The notes: a model not told the origin generated them from the sequence alone. 64,000 nucleotides of DNA from Brachynemurus nebulosus (GCA_035578155.1 JAPWDM010000005.1:14846832-14910831), one strand, 5' to 3'; positions 11,676 through 23,466 are shown, counted from the first letter of the stretch. Numbers and translations are program-made.

Positions 11676-12738
11676 AACATTTAGCGAACGTGGCGAATAT
11701 TGTGTATTTAATTCGCTTCTTGTTTTGTTTGTTTGCTGAAAGAATACGAGACACGACAAGCCTGAATTAAATATTTACAAGTTGTGAATACCTACAGTGG
11801 TATTTACATAATAAGGAAAAATTTCTGTTTTATTTGGTATTCTTAAGAGTATGCAAGTGTAATAAAATAAACGGTGGAATGTCATTATTTATACTTTTTA
11901 ATTGTTCTGTAAAAATATTTTATCTAAACGTCCTGTTTATATATTGTATAGAATTAAATAATGGTAACGATAAAGTATCCGTAGCCTATTAAGTGTAAAG
12001 GAATTTACATACATGCAAACATCTTAGCTGATAAATTTTGAAATTTTCACTGAAAATCATAAGTTGTAAAAATGTCGTAAAAACTTTTGAATTTTCGAAA
12101 ATTTTGGCAAAAAACTTACTTTTTTTCGCGAAAAATGACGAAAAAATCATGTTTTGGGTACCGGACATGTCTGGCTAACAATCTCATCCAAGATTTCTGG
12201 ACTTCTAACGTTTTCATCAAATTTCATAAAAATGGAATGTTTCTTTCGTTCGAGAGTTATCGCGTGGACACATAAACCAAAACATGCGATTTAAATCAGT
12301 AATTTCGAAGCAAATTTATTGAATGAATACAGGAACTATTTATTTGTAATATTCAATAGTAATTTAACACATTAGCTTATTTATTTATAATTATATTATT
12401 ATATTTCAAAGAATTTAAATATTTTTTTAAATATGGCATAAATAAAAAAATTAGGACACCCATTGGATTTATTAGTTCCCCTAATTTGTATGAAACCGTG
12501 ACTAATATAATTATATAAATAAATTGCTATTTATCATATTGAACTTTTAAAACTGTACCCGTAATATACGGTGCAATCACTTACAAAAAGTTGGAACTCG
12601 GTTTGGGACATAAGTATATAGTAAAGGTCACTCAACTTGGCAGTAACTTATGCAAGGATACAGATAAGTACGAGACAAAGAGCTTAAGAAACGACACCTT
12701 TATATCAGTCATATTGTTCTTTCTCATTCCTGCTTTTA
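11676..12738. other. AT-rich intronic DNA
   Basis: No exon recognised. A possible outer inverted repeat starts at about 12636 (GGTCACTCAACTTGGCAGT) and ends near 13385 (CACTGCCAAGATAGATGACC), enclosing the hAT element below. Confidence 0.4.
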
Positions 12739-12746
12739 TGTATACG

Positions 12747-13334
12747 TAAGGTGACCAGACGTCCCGTTTTTCGGAGACGTGTCCCGTCCAAACTTCTCAG
12801 GACGCCCATTTGTCCCGTTTTGGCAATATTTGAACTTATACGCTATTTTATGAAAAGTTTTATTCATTATTTGAAATAATTTTTAACTGCCTTTAAAAAG
12901 CAATCGTCCTTCTTGTCGTCCTGTCCTTCTTTCGTCTTTTCCCAAATATGAGAGGACGTATTCATTTTGGCAGTATTGAGTTGGCTTTCCAGCTCCGCTC
13001 CGATGTTCTAAACTAAATTAAAGTAAGCTAACACGCATCGGCCGTTCCCGTACATTACCCGTGTATGATCGGCTTACTCCGGCGTTACTCGTGCATGATC
13101 GTCGATCGGGCAACCTCGTAACGTAACATAAAACATAAACTTTAGTACGTCTACAGTCTCCATCTTCGTGTGTCCATCTCTACAACGTCTGATGTTCGTG
13201 TTTTGGATGATGTTGTAAAGTCCCCTCGGGCTCCCAAACCCAAATTAAATTGGGTTAGCCGACTTAGGGACCTTACCGGACCCTCGGTAAGGTCGGCTGT
13301 TCCGTTTTGACTCTTTACAAATTTGGTCACCTTA
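12747..13334. mobile_element. hAT MITE, 588 bp
   Basis: Target duplication TGTATACG (12739-12746 and 13335-13342) and inverted ends TAAGGTGACCA / TGGTCACCTTA. The subterminal GACGTCCCGTTTTTCGG with repeated TCCCGT words is typical of a widespread insect hAT group. No transposase left. Confidence 0.88.
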
Positions 13335-13415
13335 TGTATACGCATTAAATTCGTCTTCTACGCACTGCCAAGATAGATGACCTAAGGTATACATAATTTA
13401 CTTAACTATAATTAT

Positions 13416-14074
13416 GGGTAATTTCAAAAATGTAAACTTTACCGCATCGATGCAGCATCATGACCTTTCTGATGCGTCTAATACTACATGATGCGATGCT
13501 GATGCTCTCTTGAAATTTGATGCACATTAGATGTTTTTGAACGGGATATTGGCATCATTTAACCTCTGATTTGACTATAGATAATATAGCATGATTAGAC
13601 TATAGACAATATAGCAAAACAATCCTTATATATATATTATCTTTGAATTTCAACTTGAACTTACATACTTGAAATTGAAAATTGAAAAAATTGAAATTAT
13701 TTGAATAAAAAATATTACATATTTTGAGTGCAAGATGTATTCAGATAGTTTAAACAATTTTAATGAGAGGTAAATAAATTCATCTTTTTCAACATTTAAT
13801 TTTTCGGAATTATTCCTATAACCGTTATGGTCATAGGACCATTGGTATCATTCTTTATTCACATTACCATAGCTACGACAGCCACCTATATTTTAAATGT
13901 AAGTAGCTGTGGTATTACATTATGCGCATGACACGCATCACTAAATTTCTTGATGCATTGTTTGACGCATCAAATGCAAAAATGAATTTTTGATTTTTCG
14001 TTGTGATGCGTCTGATGCGTTTTTGAACTTTTGACTCTGCCTCATGCAAGCAGTGATGCATTTTTGAAGTTAGC
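13416..14074 (+). mobile_element. GATGC-rich interspersed element, copy 1
   Basis: Ends GGGTAATTTCAAAAATG and CATTTTTGAAGTTAGC form short inverted repeats. Just inside both ends lie clusters of GATGC/GCATC words. Matching copies: 15161-15742 (opposite strand) and 61806-62426 (same strand). This copy differs from the others in about 13810-13910. No coding sequence. Confidence 0.8.
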
Positions 14075-14387
14075 CAATATGTACGTTTGTACAAATAGAT
14101 GGTAGTTATAATAGTTTTGTCTGTAACTGTATTTAGTATTAATAAAATAATGATCATCTGGCTATCAAAATTGTTGACGTTATCAAGCCCTACTTTATCA
14201 CTTGATCAGTAAATAAAGTGGTTAGACTATAAAGGAGGACAAACAAAATAAAACAAATACATATAAAATTTATTCAATTAAAATTTTAAAATTTGCCGAC
14301 TAATAAAGGACAGTATGTGTCCAAAAGAGTCACTTGTTATCTATCGGGTCACTACACTATTATTCATTCGAAATTAATGAATTAAAT

Positions 14388-14592
14388 AGTCCCTAACTAC
14401 AAAGTCGAGATATACAATATTTTGGACTGAGGGATCAGTCAGTTTTATTTTCATCTACATTTTATTTTATTTGTACATATGTACATATATGCATTCCAGA
14501 AGAGATGTACATATTTTCAACAAAGCAGTAGAATTTATAGTCCCCTCGGCAGTCTAAAATATTGTATACTCCGCCTCTATCAGGGACCATTT
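14388..14592. mobile_element. small MITE with long inverted ends
   Basis: GTCCCTAACTACAAAGTCGAG and on (14390-14430) is the degenerate complement of 14535-14588 (CAGTCTAAAATATTGTATAC). Roughly 200 bases, no coding sequence. Confidence 0.6.
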
Positions 14593-14639
14593 GATTCGCT
14601 GTCTGACCATAAAAAGAAGTAACACTTTGAAGGACAACT

Positions 14640-15110
14640 TTTCCTAGAAAGTGAAACCAGAGCTTGATTTGAGAAGAAAGATTTTTTTAAATTTAATCAA
14701 GTTCGTTAAAATTTTTCAATGCCTTAAAAATCGTAAATGAAATGATCAAGTCGGAAGCGAATTATATGTTTTCGAAGACGTTCTTTTCATTTTTACTAAA
14801 AATAAGCCTATAAAATCTCAAGAAAAAAGACTTCTGGCGAATCTAATTTATTTCTAAAAAGAATTTCGTCATTTTGATATCAAAAATGGAAAGTTCAGTC
14901 CCATATTTAATTCGAGTAATCACCCGAACTCAAATCACTACAGTTTAATTTGAGGAAAAAATTTGATGACGTCATCAAGTTTATTCAAATTTTTCAGTGC
15001 CTTAAAAACCGTAAATAAAATAACAGAATGATGAAAAATTGGAAGCGAATTAAAAAGGTTTTCATAGTAGTTTTTTCAATAATAATTTAGATTTTTTTTA
15101 ATTTGAAAAA
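14640..15110. repeat. diverged direct duplication
   Basis: Two segments (about 14655-14790 and 14945-15090) share order and words such as TCAATGCCTTAAAAATCGTAA / TCAGTGCCTTAAAAACCGTAA and GGAAGCGAATTA. Probably part of an old mobile element. Confidence 0.45.
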
Positions 15111-15160
15111 TTTGACGTGAAAATAAAATGAAGTGGGTAGGGTAGCGGGGAGTTAGGCTG

Positions 15161-15742
15161 GCTAACTTCAAAAATGCATCACTGCTTGCATGAGGCAGAG
15201 TCAAAAGTTCAAAAACGCATCAGACGCATCACAACGAAAAATCAAAAGTTCATTTTTGCATTTGATGCGTTAAAACAATGTATCAAGAAATTTGGTGATG
15301 CGTGTTCAAGATGCATATCATGTGTATGATGTAGAATTATAACTACTTGTCATATTAACACCAACAGGAATAATTCCGAAAAACAGATTGTTGAAAAAGA
15401 TTTAGCTTTGATTAAAATTGTTTAAACTATTGGAATACATCTTGCACTCAAAATAGGTATGTAATATTTTTTATTCAAATAATTTCAATATTTTCAATTT
15501 CAAGTAAATTCAAGTTGAAATTCAAAGATAATATATACCTATACAAGGACTGTATTGCTATATTATCTATAGTCTAGCTGTAGCCAAATCAGAGGCTAAA
15601 TGATGCCAATATCCCGTTCAAAAACATCTAATATGCATCAAATTTCAAGAGAGCATCAGCAGCGCATCATGTAGTATTAGACGCATCAGAAAAGTCATGA
15701 TGCTGCATCGATGCGGTAAAGTTTACATTTTTGAAGTTACCC
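15161..15742 (-). mobile_element. GATGC-rich interspersed element, copy 2
   Basis: Reverse-complement copy of the family at 13416-14074, with ends GCTAACTTCAAAAATG and CATTTTTGAAGTTACCC. It lies 230 bases before the LIM3 exon. The two copies 1.1 kb apart in opposite orientation could fold together. Confidence 0.8.
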
Positions 15743-15973
15743 GCTGTTATCTGTTAAATCTATTTTAAAAATAACAATTATCATACCTTTTTAATATAAA
15801 GGTGGTAAAATTTTTGAAACGTATTGTATACATATACGGTATCATCGTCACTTATTTTTTTTATGTTAATTTTTCACACTATCTTAATAAATTAAACAGG
15901 TCAAAAGAATATAATACAGTAGTCATCCAATTAACATATTTAATTTTTAAACTTTGACTTTCGTTCATTTCAG

Positions 15974-16194
15974 CTTGTGCTGGTTGTCAAGAAGAATTGA
16001 AAGAGGGTCAAGCATTAATAGCTTTGAATCGACAATGGCATATTTGGTGTTTTAAGTGTGGCAGCTGTCAAATGGTGCTACACGGTGAATATATGGGAAA
16101 AGACGGTGTTCCATATTGTGAACGAGATTATCAGAAATTATTCGGTGTAAAATGTGCTTATTGTAAACGATACATTTCTGGCAAGGTCCTTCAG
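15974..16194 (+). CDS. Unc-115: abLIM/Unc-115 exon, LIM3 and start of LIM4
   Basis: Acceptor TTTCAG before 15974 and donor GTACGT after 16194. The exon starts one base into a codon (G from the previous exon) and ends in phase 0. It encodes a complete LIM domain: CAGC, 17 residues, H-x2-C-x2-C-x2-C, 16 residues, then C-x2-D (YCERD), which is the usual zinc-ligand set. It continues into the first CxxC of the next finger (CAYC). The segments QALIALNRQWH and YCERDYQKLFG closely resemble the third LIM domain of abLIM proteins. LIM fingers bind protein partners. The upstream intron is 9.1 kb and holds hAT, SINE and other mobile elements. Confidence 0.95.
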
Positions 16195-16342
16195 GTACGT
16201 AAAATATTTAGTCATTTTTTAAAAAATATATAACAACTCAGTATAATTTTAAGGGATTATTCATGGTTAGAAGCTAAAAAGAGACTCATCTTTAATATAT
16301 CTTTTTTTTATTGGTTGAATAATTTTTGAAAATTTATTCAAA

Positions 16343-16700
16343 CCTTTTATTTTAACCATAGAGAAAATTTTTTATCTCAAAATGCCGAACCATTTACTTC
16401 CAATGACAAGTACAATAGATAAGGTTACAAAAAAGGAAAGAAAATCAGAGATGCAAACATCAAAAAATGCCAACCCTAGAAATCTGCAAAATAAAAATTT
16501 TACTAAACCATGTTGGTAAAATTGAACATTACTTACAATTATCTATTACAGACCTTGACTTACAATTATACAGTATCTCGAAAAATCTGTCACAGATGGC
16601 GACACTTTTACCAGTGAATATATACATATCAAAGTATTTTCATTCGCCATCGGCCATATTGCATGACGAGTTAACTCGTCTTAATCATTTAAAGGCTTAA
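16343..16700. mobile_element. piggyBac-type MITE, 354 bp
   Basis: Starts CCTTTTATTTTAACC after a TTAA-like TTCA and ends AAAGGC before TTAA (16697-16700). Shares the internal palindrome GACGAGTTAACTCGTC and end structure with the element at 43483. A longer homologous copy is at 33895-34879. Confidence 0.7.
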
Positions 16701-17191
16701 AAGTTTAACAAATTTTTTACATTACTCTTTTTATTTTTGTTTTGAAAATTTAAAATTGTTTTAATAAGATACTACACTGTCTATTTACCGATGACAGACA
16801 TGATGAAACCATAAGGGTTTCGTGATTATGATTACGAAACACTAATAGAAGAACAATCAAAATATGTAAAACTATGCGTTTTTTGGGTGAGATCTGTTAT
16901 ACCTCTTTTCAGATACAATTGATCATGAGTTTTCGTTAAAAAATTAAATAATTCTTATATTCGAAACAAATCAATCTTCTATTCTTTTCTAAAAATAAAC
17001 TGCAAATTTAAAATTTACATAAATGCAATAATAAAAGAGATAAACCAAGAAAACGGAAATTATTTAAATTCAAAGTGACGAAGCATGGTTAAATTTAACT
17101 GAAATGAACCATACCAAAAAATTACTTAATTTGGAAGATAATTTTCAAGTACTTCAAAACTAAAATATAAATCACTTTTTTTTTTTTGTAG

Positions 17192-17452
17192 GCGGGCGAA
17201 AATCATCATTTTCATCCAACTTGTGCACGATGTAGTAAATGTGGTGATCCATTCGGTGATGGCGAAGAAATGTATTTACAGGGTGGTGCTATCTGGCATC
17301 CACGTTGTGGACCCGGACCCACTGAGAATGGTATCGGCGTCAACGGAATCATAGACACAAATGGGCATTGTACAGATACTGAATCCCGTACGGGAGATCA
17401 TTCCACCAAAGAATTTGATAGAATGAGTAGTTCCGGTGTTAGTGAAATGCAG
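17192..17452 (+). CDS. Unc-115: abLIM/Unc-115 exon, rest of LIM4
   Basis: Acceptor TTTGTAG before 17192 and donor GTAAAA after 17452; 87 codons, phase 0 at both ends. It completes LIM4: with CAYC from the previous exon, the ligands are H-x2-C-x2-C-x2-C (FHPTCARCSKC) and then HPRC after GEEMYLQGGAIW, a stretch highly conserved in abLIM LIM4. The second half of the exon is a Gly/Ser/Thr-rich linker (NGIGVNGIIDTNGHC and on), with no recognisable fold. A short open reading frame on the opposite strand here is a shadow. Confidence 0.94.
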
Positions 17453-17552
17453 GTAAAAAAAAGGGTTCACGCATTTTTCCTCATTTAACAGTTTGATTTT
17501 GTTTTTTTTTTGTTTTTTTTAAATAATTAAAACATTTTATTGCTATCTATAG

Positions 17553-17585
17553 GGAGCGTGCGAAGTATATGGTGGGGACAATTAA
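17553..17585 (+). CDS. Unc-115: possible alternative terminal exon (LIM-only isoform)
   Basis: One hundred bases after the LIM4 exon, a long T-rich tract leads to an acceptor-like TCTATAG. Joined in phase 0 to the LIM4 exon it reads GACEVYGGDN and then stops at TAA. Two AATAAA-like hexamers follow within 65 to 80 bases of the stop (17651 and about 17663). This would give an isoform with LIM domains but no anchor region or headpiece. Retention of the LIM4 intron without this splice instead stops at a TAA near 17486. The evidence is position, acceptor quality and polyadenylation-like hexamers only; in AT-rich DNA each could arise by chance. Confidence 0.3.
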   Translation, partial: GACEVYGGDN

Positions 17586-18511
17586 ATCGATTGCAGCGTG
17601 AGTAGTGGAGAAAACAAGCATTAATACGGGCTCATATGTGTTTATAGTATAATAAAAAATATTAAATAAAAATATTTACATTGATTCACTTTGATTATAA
17701 ACGCAGTTGCAACTAATATGTCATTCCTTATTTATCTGTCAACAGTATTAACATTTACACGTCAATCCATAAATACAGAATTAAAAATATTTGATGTATT
17801 TTAACTCACATAGTCACATACAATAACGTTTCATAAGGAGTTAAAGTTATTGATGTTTGTCTTATGACTCTACATTCACCTAAATGACTTATGCCAGCAT
17901 TTCTTAATTCTCGAATTTCTCTGACGTGCTTCACCGGCACCAGCAACTTAGTCCGAGGTTGGAAGGAAATACTGTCTTGATAATTATATCCATATTAACG
18001 TCGAAAATTGTTTAATTACTTTTTTAATATTAACTGTTATACTTCATTCAGTATTTTATTGTTCAAATTGAACAAATCAAATTGTTCAAATTTATTTATA
18101 AAAAAATTAATTGTAAATAGCAAATATTTGTATTCAAATTTTACGGTTTGTTTAAAAATATTTTAAATTTATTTATTTCCACGGTTATCATTATTTATAT
18201 TCGTTAATGAGCCCGGAAAAATGTATATTATAGATGTCGTTGCCATCACGCACCCAGCCTATACCAAGATTTAGAAAATGGTTTAAAATTAGCAATAAAA
18301 TGTTAATCTTTTTTTTTTTTTTTTTGATTTGCTAATTATATTATTTAGTACAAATTTGTTTGAAAGTGTTTTTATTTTGAATTTTAAAAGAAGTTATTCA
18401 CTACTTTTATGTTTGCATCCAAAGTTTGCAAAGATTTACTAGAAATTTTTATTTAATTTTTTTTTTTTTGTATTTATGTTGCTGCATGCATGTGTTTTTT
18501 TGTGTTGGCAG
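17586..18511. other. Unc-115 intronic DNA
   Basis: AT-rich, with T homopolymers at 18309-18325. Apart from the possible polyadenylation hexamers just after 17585, no feature seen. Confidence 0.5.
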
Positions 18512-18592
18512 TTTTCAATGCGCTCACGTACCCCAAGTTTAAACGGGTATCCAATCTACAGCCCTCCTTATTCTAGTAGTTTGTCTAGAAAG
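18512..18592 (+). CDS. Unc-115: abLIM/Unc-115 small linker exon
   Basis: Acceptor TTGGCAG before 18512, donor GTTAGT after 18592; 27 codons, phase 0 to 0. The product FSMRSRTPSLNGYPIYSPPY is a Ser/Pro/Tyr-rich linker of the kind that follows LIM4 in abLIM proteins. Because it is symmetric in phase 0 it could be skipped without changing frame. No domain is present. The frame stays open between good splice sites and continues cleanly into the next exon. Confidence 0.8.
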
Positions 18593-19251
18593 GTTAGTTT
18601 TATTTTTATTTTAATTTTTATTAATAATTATTTTAAAAAATATATTTCTAATTAATTGAAATAATTTTGTGCGCATGTGTTGCGCAAACGTACTATAAAT
18701 TTATAAAGAACAATTAGAAATATATTGAATAAGTGAGTTGACAGATTTTTAAAAAGTATTTCAAACCATTTATTGAATGAATCGAAAGTAACAAAAACAT
18801 ACCTCATTTTCAAAAGTAGCGCAAAAACAATTTACGATGTAATAGTTCATTAAACACAGGCAACGTTCACATAGTATGAGAGTTATTTATGTTATGATTG
18901 AAAAAGTTTCGTTTTTGAGCTCTTCCTGTTTGATTAATCCCAATACATAATCAAAAAAATGATCGGTAGGCGTGTCAGTGCTCTATGACTACTTCATTCG
19001 TATGTTCAGCGGTGATGATATTACTCATAGTGCAGTTGACCTTGGTTTGTTTAATGAACGATAATCAACTCGCTTATTTTAAGTATAATTTGCGTTGTTC
19101 ATTTTAAGTACTTATTCGTATTTTTTTTTATATTTGCTGTTATTTTTTTGCTTTTATTGTTTTAATTTTGATAAAATAAATTCATACAAGAATATTTACG
19201 GATAACTTCACAGTTATGTATAGAAATAATTTTTTTTTAAATTTTTTTCAG
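18593..19251. other. Unc-115 intronic DNA
   Basis: No repeat or exon recognised. Confidence 0.5.
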
Positions 19252-19447
19252 CAACAATATCATTATCGTAGTACATCACCAGGATTAGTCCTTCGCGAAT
19301 ATAATAAATCAGGTGGCTTAAGTGAGGATATTTCTCGCATATACACCTACAGCTATTTAACTGAGGAACCCACCTTAGGCTACTTAAAACGTCCTATTGA
19401 ACCGTACGATAAGCCACCAACATCACCACATTTCCACAGACCAACTT
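19252..19447 (+). CDS. Unc-115: abLIM/Unc-115 linker exon
   Basis: Acceptor TTTTTTTCAG before 19252, donor GTAAGT after 19447. It starts in phase 0 and leaves one base (T), completed by CT of the next exon. The product begins QQYHYRSTSPGLVLREYNK and contains a Tyr-rich patch (RIYTYSYLTEEPTLGYL) and a Pro/His-rich end. This is the region preceding the abLIM anchor domain; Tyr and Ser/Pro sites suggest phosphorylation, which is inference. Only 69 bases separate it from the next exon. Confidence 0.9.
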
Positions 19448-19516
19448 GTAAGTATCACAAAGAGAAGTTCATCTGGCGTAATTTTTTGTAAGTTAATATT
19501 AACACTTTTACTGCAG

Positions 19517-20000
19517 CTGCAAATTCCCTGCGAGCAAGTTCAGCCAGCGGTAGATATTCAAGCAAATCATCAAAATCTGGAATGCGTGTACTGGTTGATT
19601 CAATACGTAGTGAAACGCCACGTCCAAAATCACCACATATGAACAATGAAGAACCGATTGAATTAGCCCATTTCCCGGCAGCTAAACCACCAAAACCTGG
19701 TGAACCACCGAAAATTGAACGTGATGATTTCCCAGCGCCACCATATCCGTACACTGATCCCGAACGTAGACGACGTTGGTCCGATTCGTACAAAGGTGTA
19801 CCAAGTTCTGACGACGAAGACGAAATTGACGGAACAAAGAATCATAAACCGGAAAAAGAAGATGAGAAACTTAAAAAGGAGGAGCAAGAGTTAGAGAAAA
19901 TTGCAACGGGTATTGGAAAAGTTTTCCTGCAAAACGTACGAGAACGCGAGAAAATACGACAATGGAAAGCAGCACATCTAGATCCTAGAAATGCTTCAAG
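19517..20000 (+). CDS. Unc-115: abLIM/Unc-115 large exon, abLIM anchor region
   Basis: Longest exon of the gene. Acceptor TTACTGCAG before 19517; donor GTATAA after 20000, weaker than the others. It starts two bases into the exon's first full codon (T plus CT gives Ser) and leaves AG, completed by G of the next exon to give Arg. In order it encodes a Ser-rich basic patch, a Pro-rich segment (AAKPPKPGEPPKIERDDF), an Arg cluster (PERRRRWSDSYKG), an acidic run (SSDDEDEID), a charged probable helix and the highly conserved IATGIGKVFLQNVREREKI followed by RQWKAAHLDPRNASR. The last part is a hallmark of the abLIM anchor region between LIM domains and headpiece. Several overlapping reading frames on both strands here are shadows. 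Confidence 0.96.
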
Positions 20001-21074
20001 GTATAATTATTAATATTTTTAGGATTCCGGAAAATATTCTCCAGTCCGTCTGGCATACCCTCATAGTTTTTAGGATTCAGGTTTATAGGTATTCAGGATT
20101 AGAAACTAAAAAAAGTCGTCAAGTGCGTGTTTGACACGCATTAAGTATGGTTCTCAGTAATTATTGTTTGGCAATTTTCGTGTATTTATTTTTTCATAAA
20201 ATTCACTAATTAGCTAGCATTCGTTCTTTTGGTAAGTTTTAAAGCTTAGAAAATATAGGATTTTACAGTACAAACGAATAATATAGACTAGTTGTACCCA
20301 CGACGTCATTCACGCGACTCTTCACCTATTTGATATTTAACTATTGAAAATATTGATAAATTTTTGGGTTGACGGCATATTGTTGATATTTTTCACACTG
20401 GGGAAATTAACCCCAGTATTAAACTTTAAAATTTTACGTTCATGATTAAGGGAACAATTCAGATTTTTAAAGCTGTTCTTTTCAAAAACCCCTATTAATA
20501 CTTTAAGTAAATTTCTTTTATGTAGAACTTCATTTGATATAGTATTTGGAATGATAATAAATATGTCGAATTTCATCTTCAAATAATTTTGTTCGAACTG
20601 GAAGTGTTCCTTGACTATTATATTCTCTTAAGTTAATTAAAATTTCATCCCTGCGAGTTTTATTTCCTTTAGAATTTTATACACATAATAATGCAGACTA
20701 TATTCCAACTTTTCGCATTAAAATTACATGTAAAAATTTTATCTCGATTGCAAAATTGCAAAAAAAATATGCATATGAATTTTAAATATACCTACTTTTC
20801 GCAAAAAATTCAACATAAGTTGCATCTCTATGATTGAAACCTTTAAAATATAAACATTTCTTTCTATTAAAAAAAATAAAAAAATTTAAATTTCTTTAAA
20901 AATCACTGTCATACATATAATAATAAAAATAAATATGGTAAATATTATGTATAAGTATTTAACTAGGTAAGTAATTTAACTAGTTAAATTATGTATATAT
21001 GTATATTACTTTCGTATATGTATGATTTTCGTTAAAAACACTCAATCAGTTTTATAATACATATTCAGAAACAC
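20001..21074. other. Unc-115 intronic DNA with dispersed-repeat fragment
   Basis: Contains AGTGCGTGTTTGACACGCATTAAGT-like sequence at about 20118, matching the ends of the dispersed family seen at 1793, 27840 and 46200. Otherwise nothing recognised. Confidence 0.45.
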
Positions 21075-21084
21075 ATCCATATAG

Positions 21085-21390
21085 TTTTAATTTCAAATAT
21101 TATCGAGTGCTTGTGAGACACTACTACGTATGACAAACTTTTGTTTGCATTTCAACACACGCAGTATTGATATGTTCACTAAATATTTGAAATTAAAATT
21201 CTAACTGTTTCTCGAATCAGAGAGAGTACTAATACACATAGGTGATTGAATGGGTGTCCGGCTCGGCAGCTTACCGAGCATGGGATCGTTGGTGTAGAGG
21301 TCAGCACACCTGGCTAGTTACCAGGAAATCCTGGGTTCGATTCCCGGCCGATCCGGATAATTTTTTCAATCACTGTGATTTTTAATTTAT
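21085..21390 (+). mobile_element. tRNA-Thr SINE, single-unit copy
   Basis: Bounded by ATCCATATAG (21075-21084 and 21391-21400). Left arm begins TTTTAATTTCAAATATTATC as in copy 1; a single tRNA-like unit lies at 21283-21354, followed by the same tail ending TTTTTAATTTAT. The antisense unit is absent. Confidence 0.8.
21283..21354 (+). repeat. tRNA-Thr(AGT)-like unit, best preserved
   Basis: Fully paired anticodon stem CCTGG/CCAGG around CTAGTTA (anticodon AGT) and T arm CTGGG/CCCGG around TTCGATT; acceptor 6 of 7 pairs. Of the five units this is the closest to a functional tRNA fold, yet it is embedded in the SINE. Confidence 0.75.
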
Positions 21391-22016
21391 ATCCATATAG
21401 GATGAGGTGTGCAGTACTGCAGTGTGTCAATATGTACTACTAACAATGATATAGGAACACGCCATCTAACTTGTTAGTAGGTACATACTGACTATTTTGA
21501 TAGGTTTGGTGCCGATTCATATTATGTATGTATGTGTGCACGATCAGGTCCGTTTGCATAGCTCTGTTGGCTACCTGATTGAACGGATTGAATTGAATTA
21601 AAAACAAATACATTTTGACTGGAAATACCGAGCCCCAACAAGATATATACACGCTACTGATGTTTCAAAAATAACATTAATCGCCACGATGTTATAATGG
21701 TTCTTCGAACCACAAAAAAGATTCATTTTCAACTTTTTTTAAAGAAATCTTATATGCAATCGGTCTGAACCACTATCAGGTATTCCTTTTACCCGATGAC
21801 GATGCGTTTTTTATGCGGGGTTAACGTTGACGCTTAAAAAAACGTCTTTTTTCGGAGCACAATACAGAGCTTCACAAAATTATTGACAAAAAAATTCAAA
21901 AAGTTGACTTTTTTGCTTTTTACCCCTGAAAGAAATCGAAATTTTTTAGGTTTAGTGACCCAAACGCGTTTAAAGTTGTTCTCTTTTTTAAGGTATTTTT
22001 ATATGAATTTTTTTAG

Positions 22017-22192
22017 GACACCATCAGCTAATAAAGAACCACCCCATCGATTGCGCTATGAATCACCAGTTGGTGCAAGTCCTTCTCGAAATTTGGATCA
22101 TTCGCGGCCTTTTGAAGATGAGTATTTCGATCGATGTTCAACATATCGTTCATCGGTTGGACGTTCAGTGGGTCAAATTCCTAGTTACAACG
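22017..22192 (+). CDS. Unc-115: abLIM/Unc-115 exon, anchor region continued
   Basis: Acceptor TTTTTTTAG before 22017, donor GTAAGT after 22192. The first G completes an Arg codon and one G is left for the next exon. The product begins TPSANKEPPHRLRYESPVGA and continues SPSRNLDHSRPFEDEYFDR, which follows directly on the DPRNASR motif as in other abLIM proteins. The ORF visible upstream of the acceptor is intronic. The leftover G is used by either of the two alternative exons at 24595 and 25082. Confidence 0.94.
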
Positions 22193-22812
22193 GTAAGTTT
22201 CGATGAGCCATAAATCTTATTTTAATAAAACAAAAGTAATCAATATTCCAAATTGTGCCCAGATAAATTTTAAATTTAAAAATTATATAAAAAAAAACTA
22301 TTATTTGAGAAACGGTTCACTTTATTGTTTTTCAATTTTTGTTTAGAGAAAGGTGAGAGCGCATGTTCGTCAAATTAGCATTTTAATCGAATAGCATGTT
22401 AGTAATATAAATTTTTTCCTAGGATAAAATTTTAAGAAAATTTTAGAATACTTTATACTACTAATATCAAAAGTAATAAAATAGAATGCACAAATAGACA
22501 GGTGGTTAAACGGTAAAATTTAATTTGTAGGTTTTTTAACCTCCACGAGTTAACTCTACCTGAGGACATTTTATCTATTGTGCATTTATGTACATTTAAA
22601 TACATACAAAAATTGCAATACATACGTATGTAATGAAATTAACTGATGCAGAATGTGATGATAAAATACGTTTGGACAATTAACAACCAACTTTACCGCA
22701 AATTAATATTAAAATTTCTTACTTTTTTTTCGGAAAAATCGCACAAAGAAAGACCGCATAGAAACAGTTTCTGCTGTAATTGTACTATTTTGATTCAAAA
22801 CAAAAATTATAC

Positions 22813-23466
22813 TAAAGCTACTGTTCCACCTAACATCAAGATTTTATAAAATTATAATTTTACGGGGACGTGGCTTAAATTTTAGTGTAATCGTAGGTGT
22901 AACATACTTAAAATGTAGATTTTATAAAATCTAGATGTTATAAAATTATAATATTAGTAGTAGGAATTCTTCTACTTTTTCAATTGAAATTAACCCCCAC
23001 CTAAAAATCAAAATAGCGAAAAATAAAAAATTTCATGTACAAAAGTGACAGATGTAGCAAATGTATATCAAAATCTATTTTTAATGAACATTATTGATGA
23101 AAAAATTTACTACATAACATTATTGATGAAAAAATAATTTTTAACTTGAAATTTATTACCATGTTAAATGGTACAATGACCACGGATGTTTTTTAAATTT
23201 TTAAAAACTATCTTTTTATTTTTTTAATTAAATGTATTAATAGTATGCAAGAAATAAGTTTTTTTCTCTCAAGTGACATTTGGCGCCATTTTTTTTATTA
23301 TATTAAGTAGTCGTTTTTTCAATCGGTTATAGTCGACATAATCAGCTTATAAAATCTAGATGTTACATGGAACATCTCGTAAAAAATAATTTTACCATAA
23401 AATTATAATTTTAACGTAAAATTATAATTTTATAAAATCTAGATGTTAGGTGGAACTGTAGCTTAA
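22813..23466. mobile_element. Harbinger-like MITE, 648 bp
   Basis: Inverted ends AGCTACTGTTCCACCTAAC (22816) and GTTAGGTGGAACTGTAGCT (to 23463), near perfect over about 50 bases, flanked by TAA (22813-22815, 23464-23466). No transposase. Confidence 0.75.

Noticed and set aside
13416..15742. CRISPR-like array because of repeated GATGC words
   Set aside because: The words are irregular, clustered at the ends of an interspersed element in a eukaryotic intron, with no regular repeats and spacers.
19455..19887. Minus-strand and second-frame ORFs over the large Unc-115 exon
   Set aside because: They are shadows of the conserved plus-strand coding frame.
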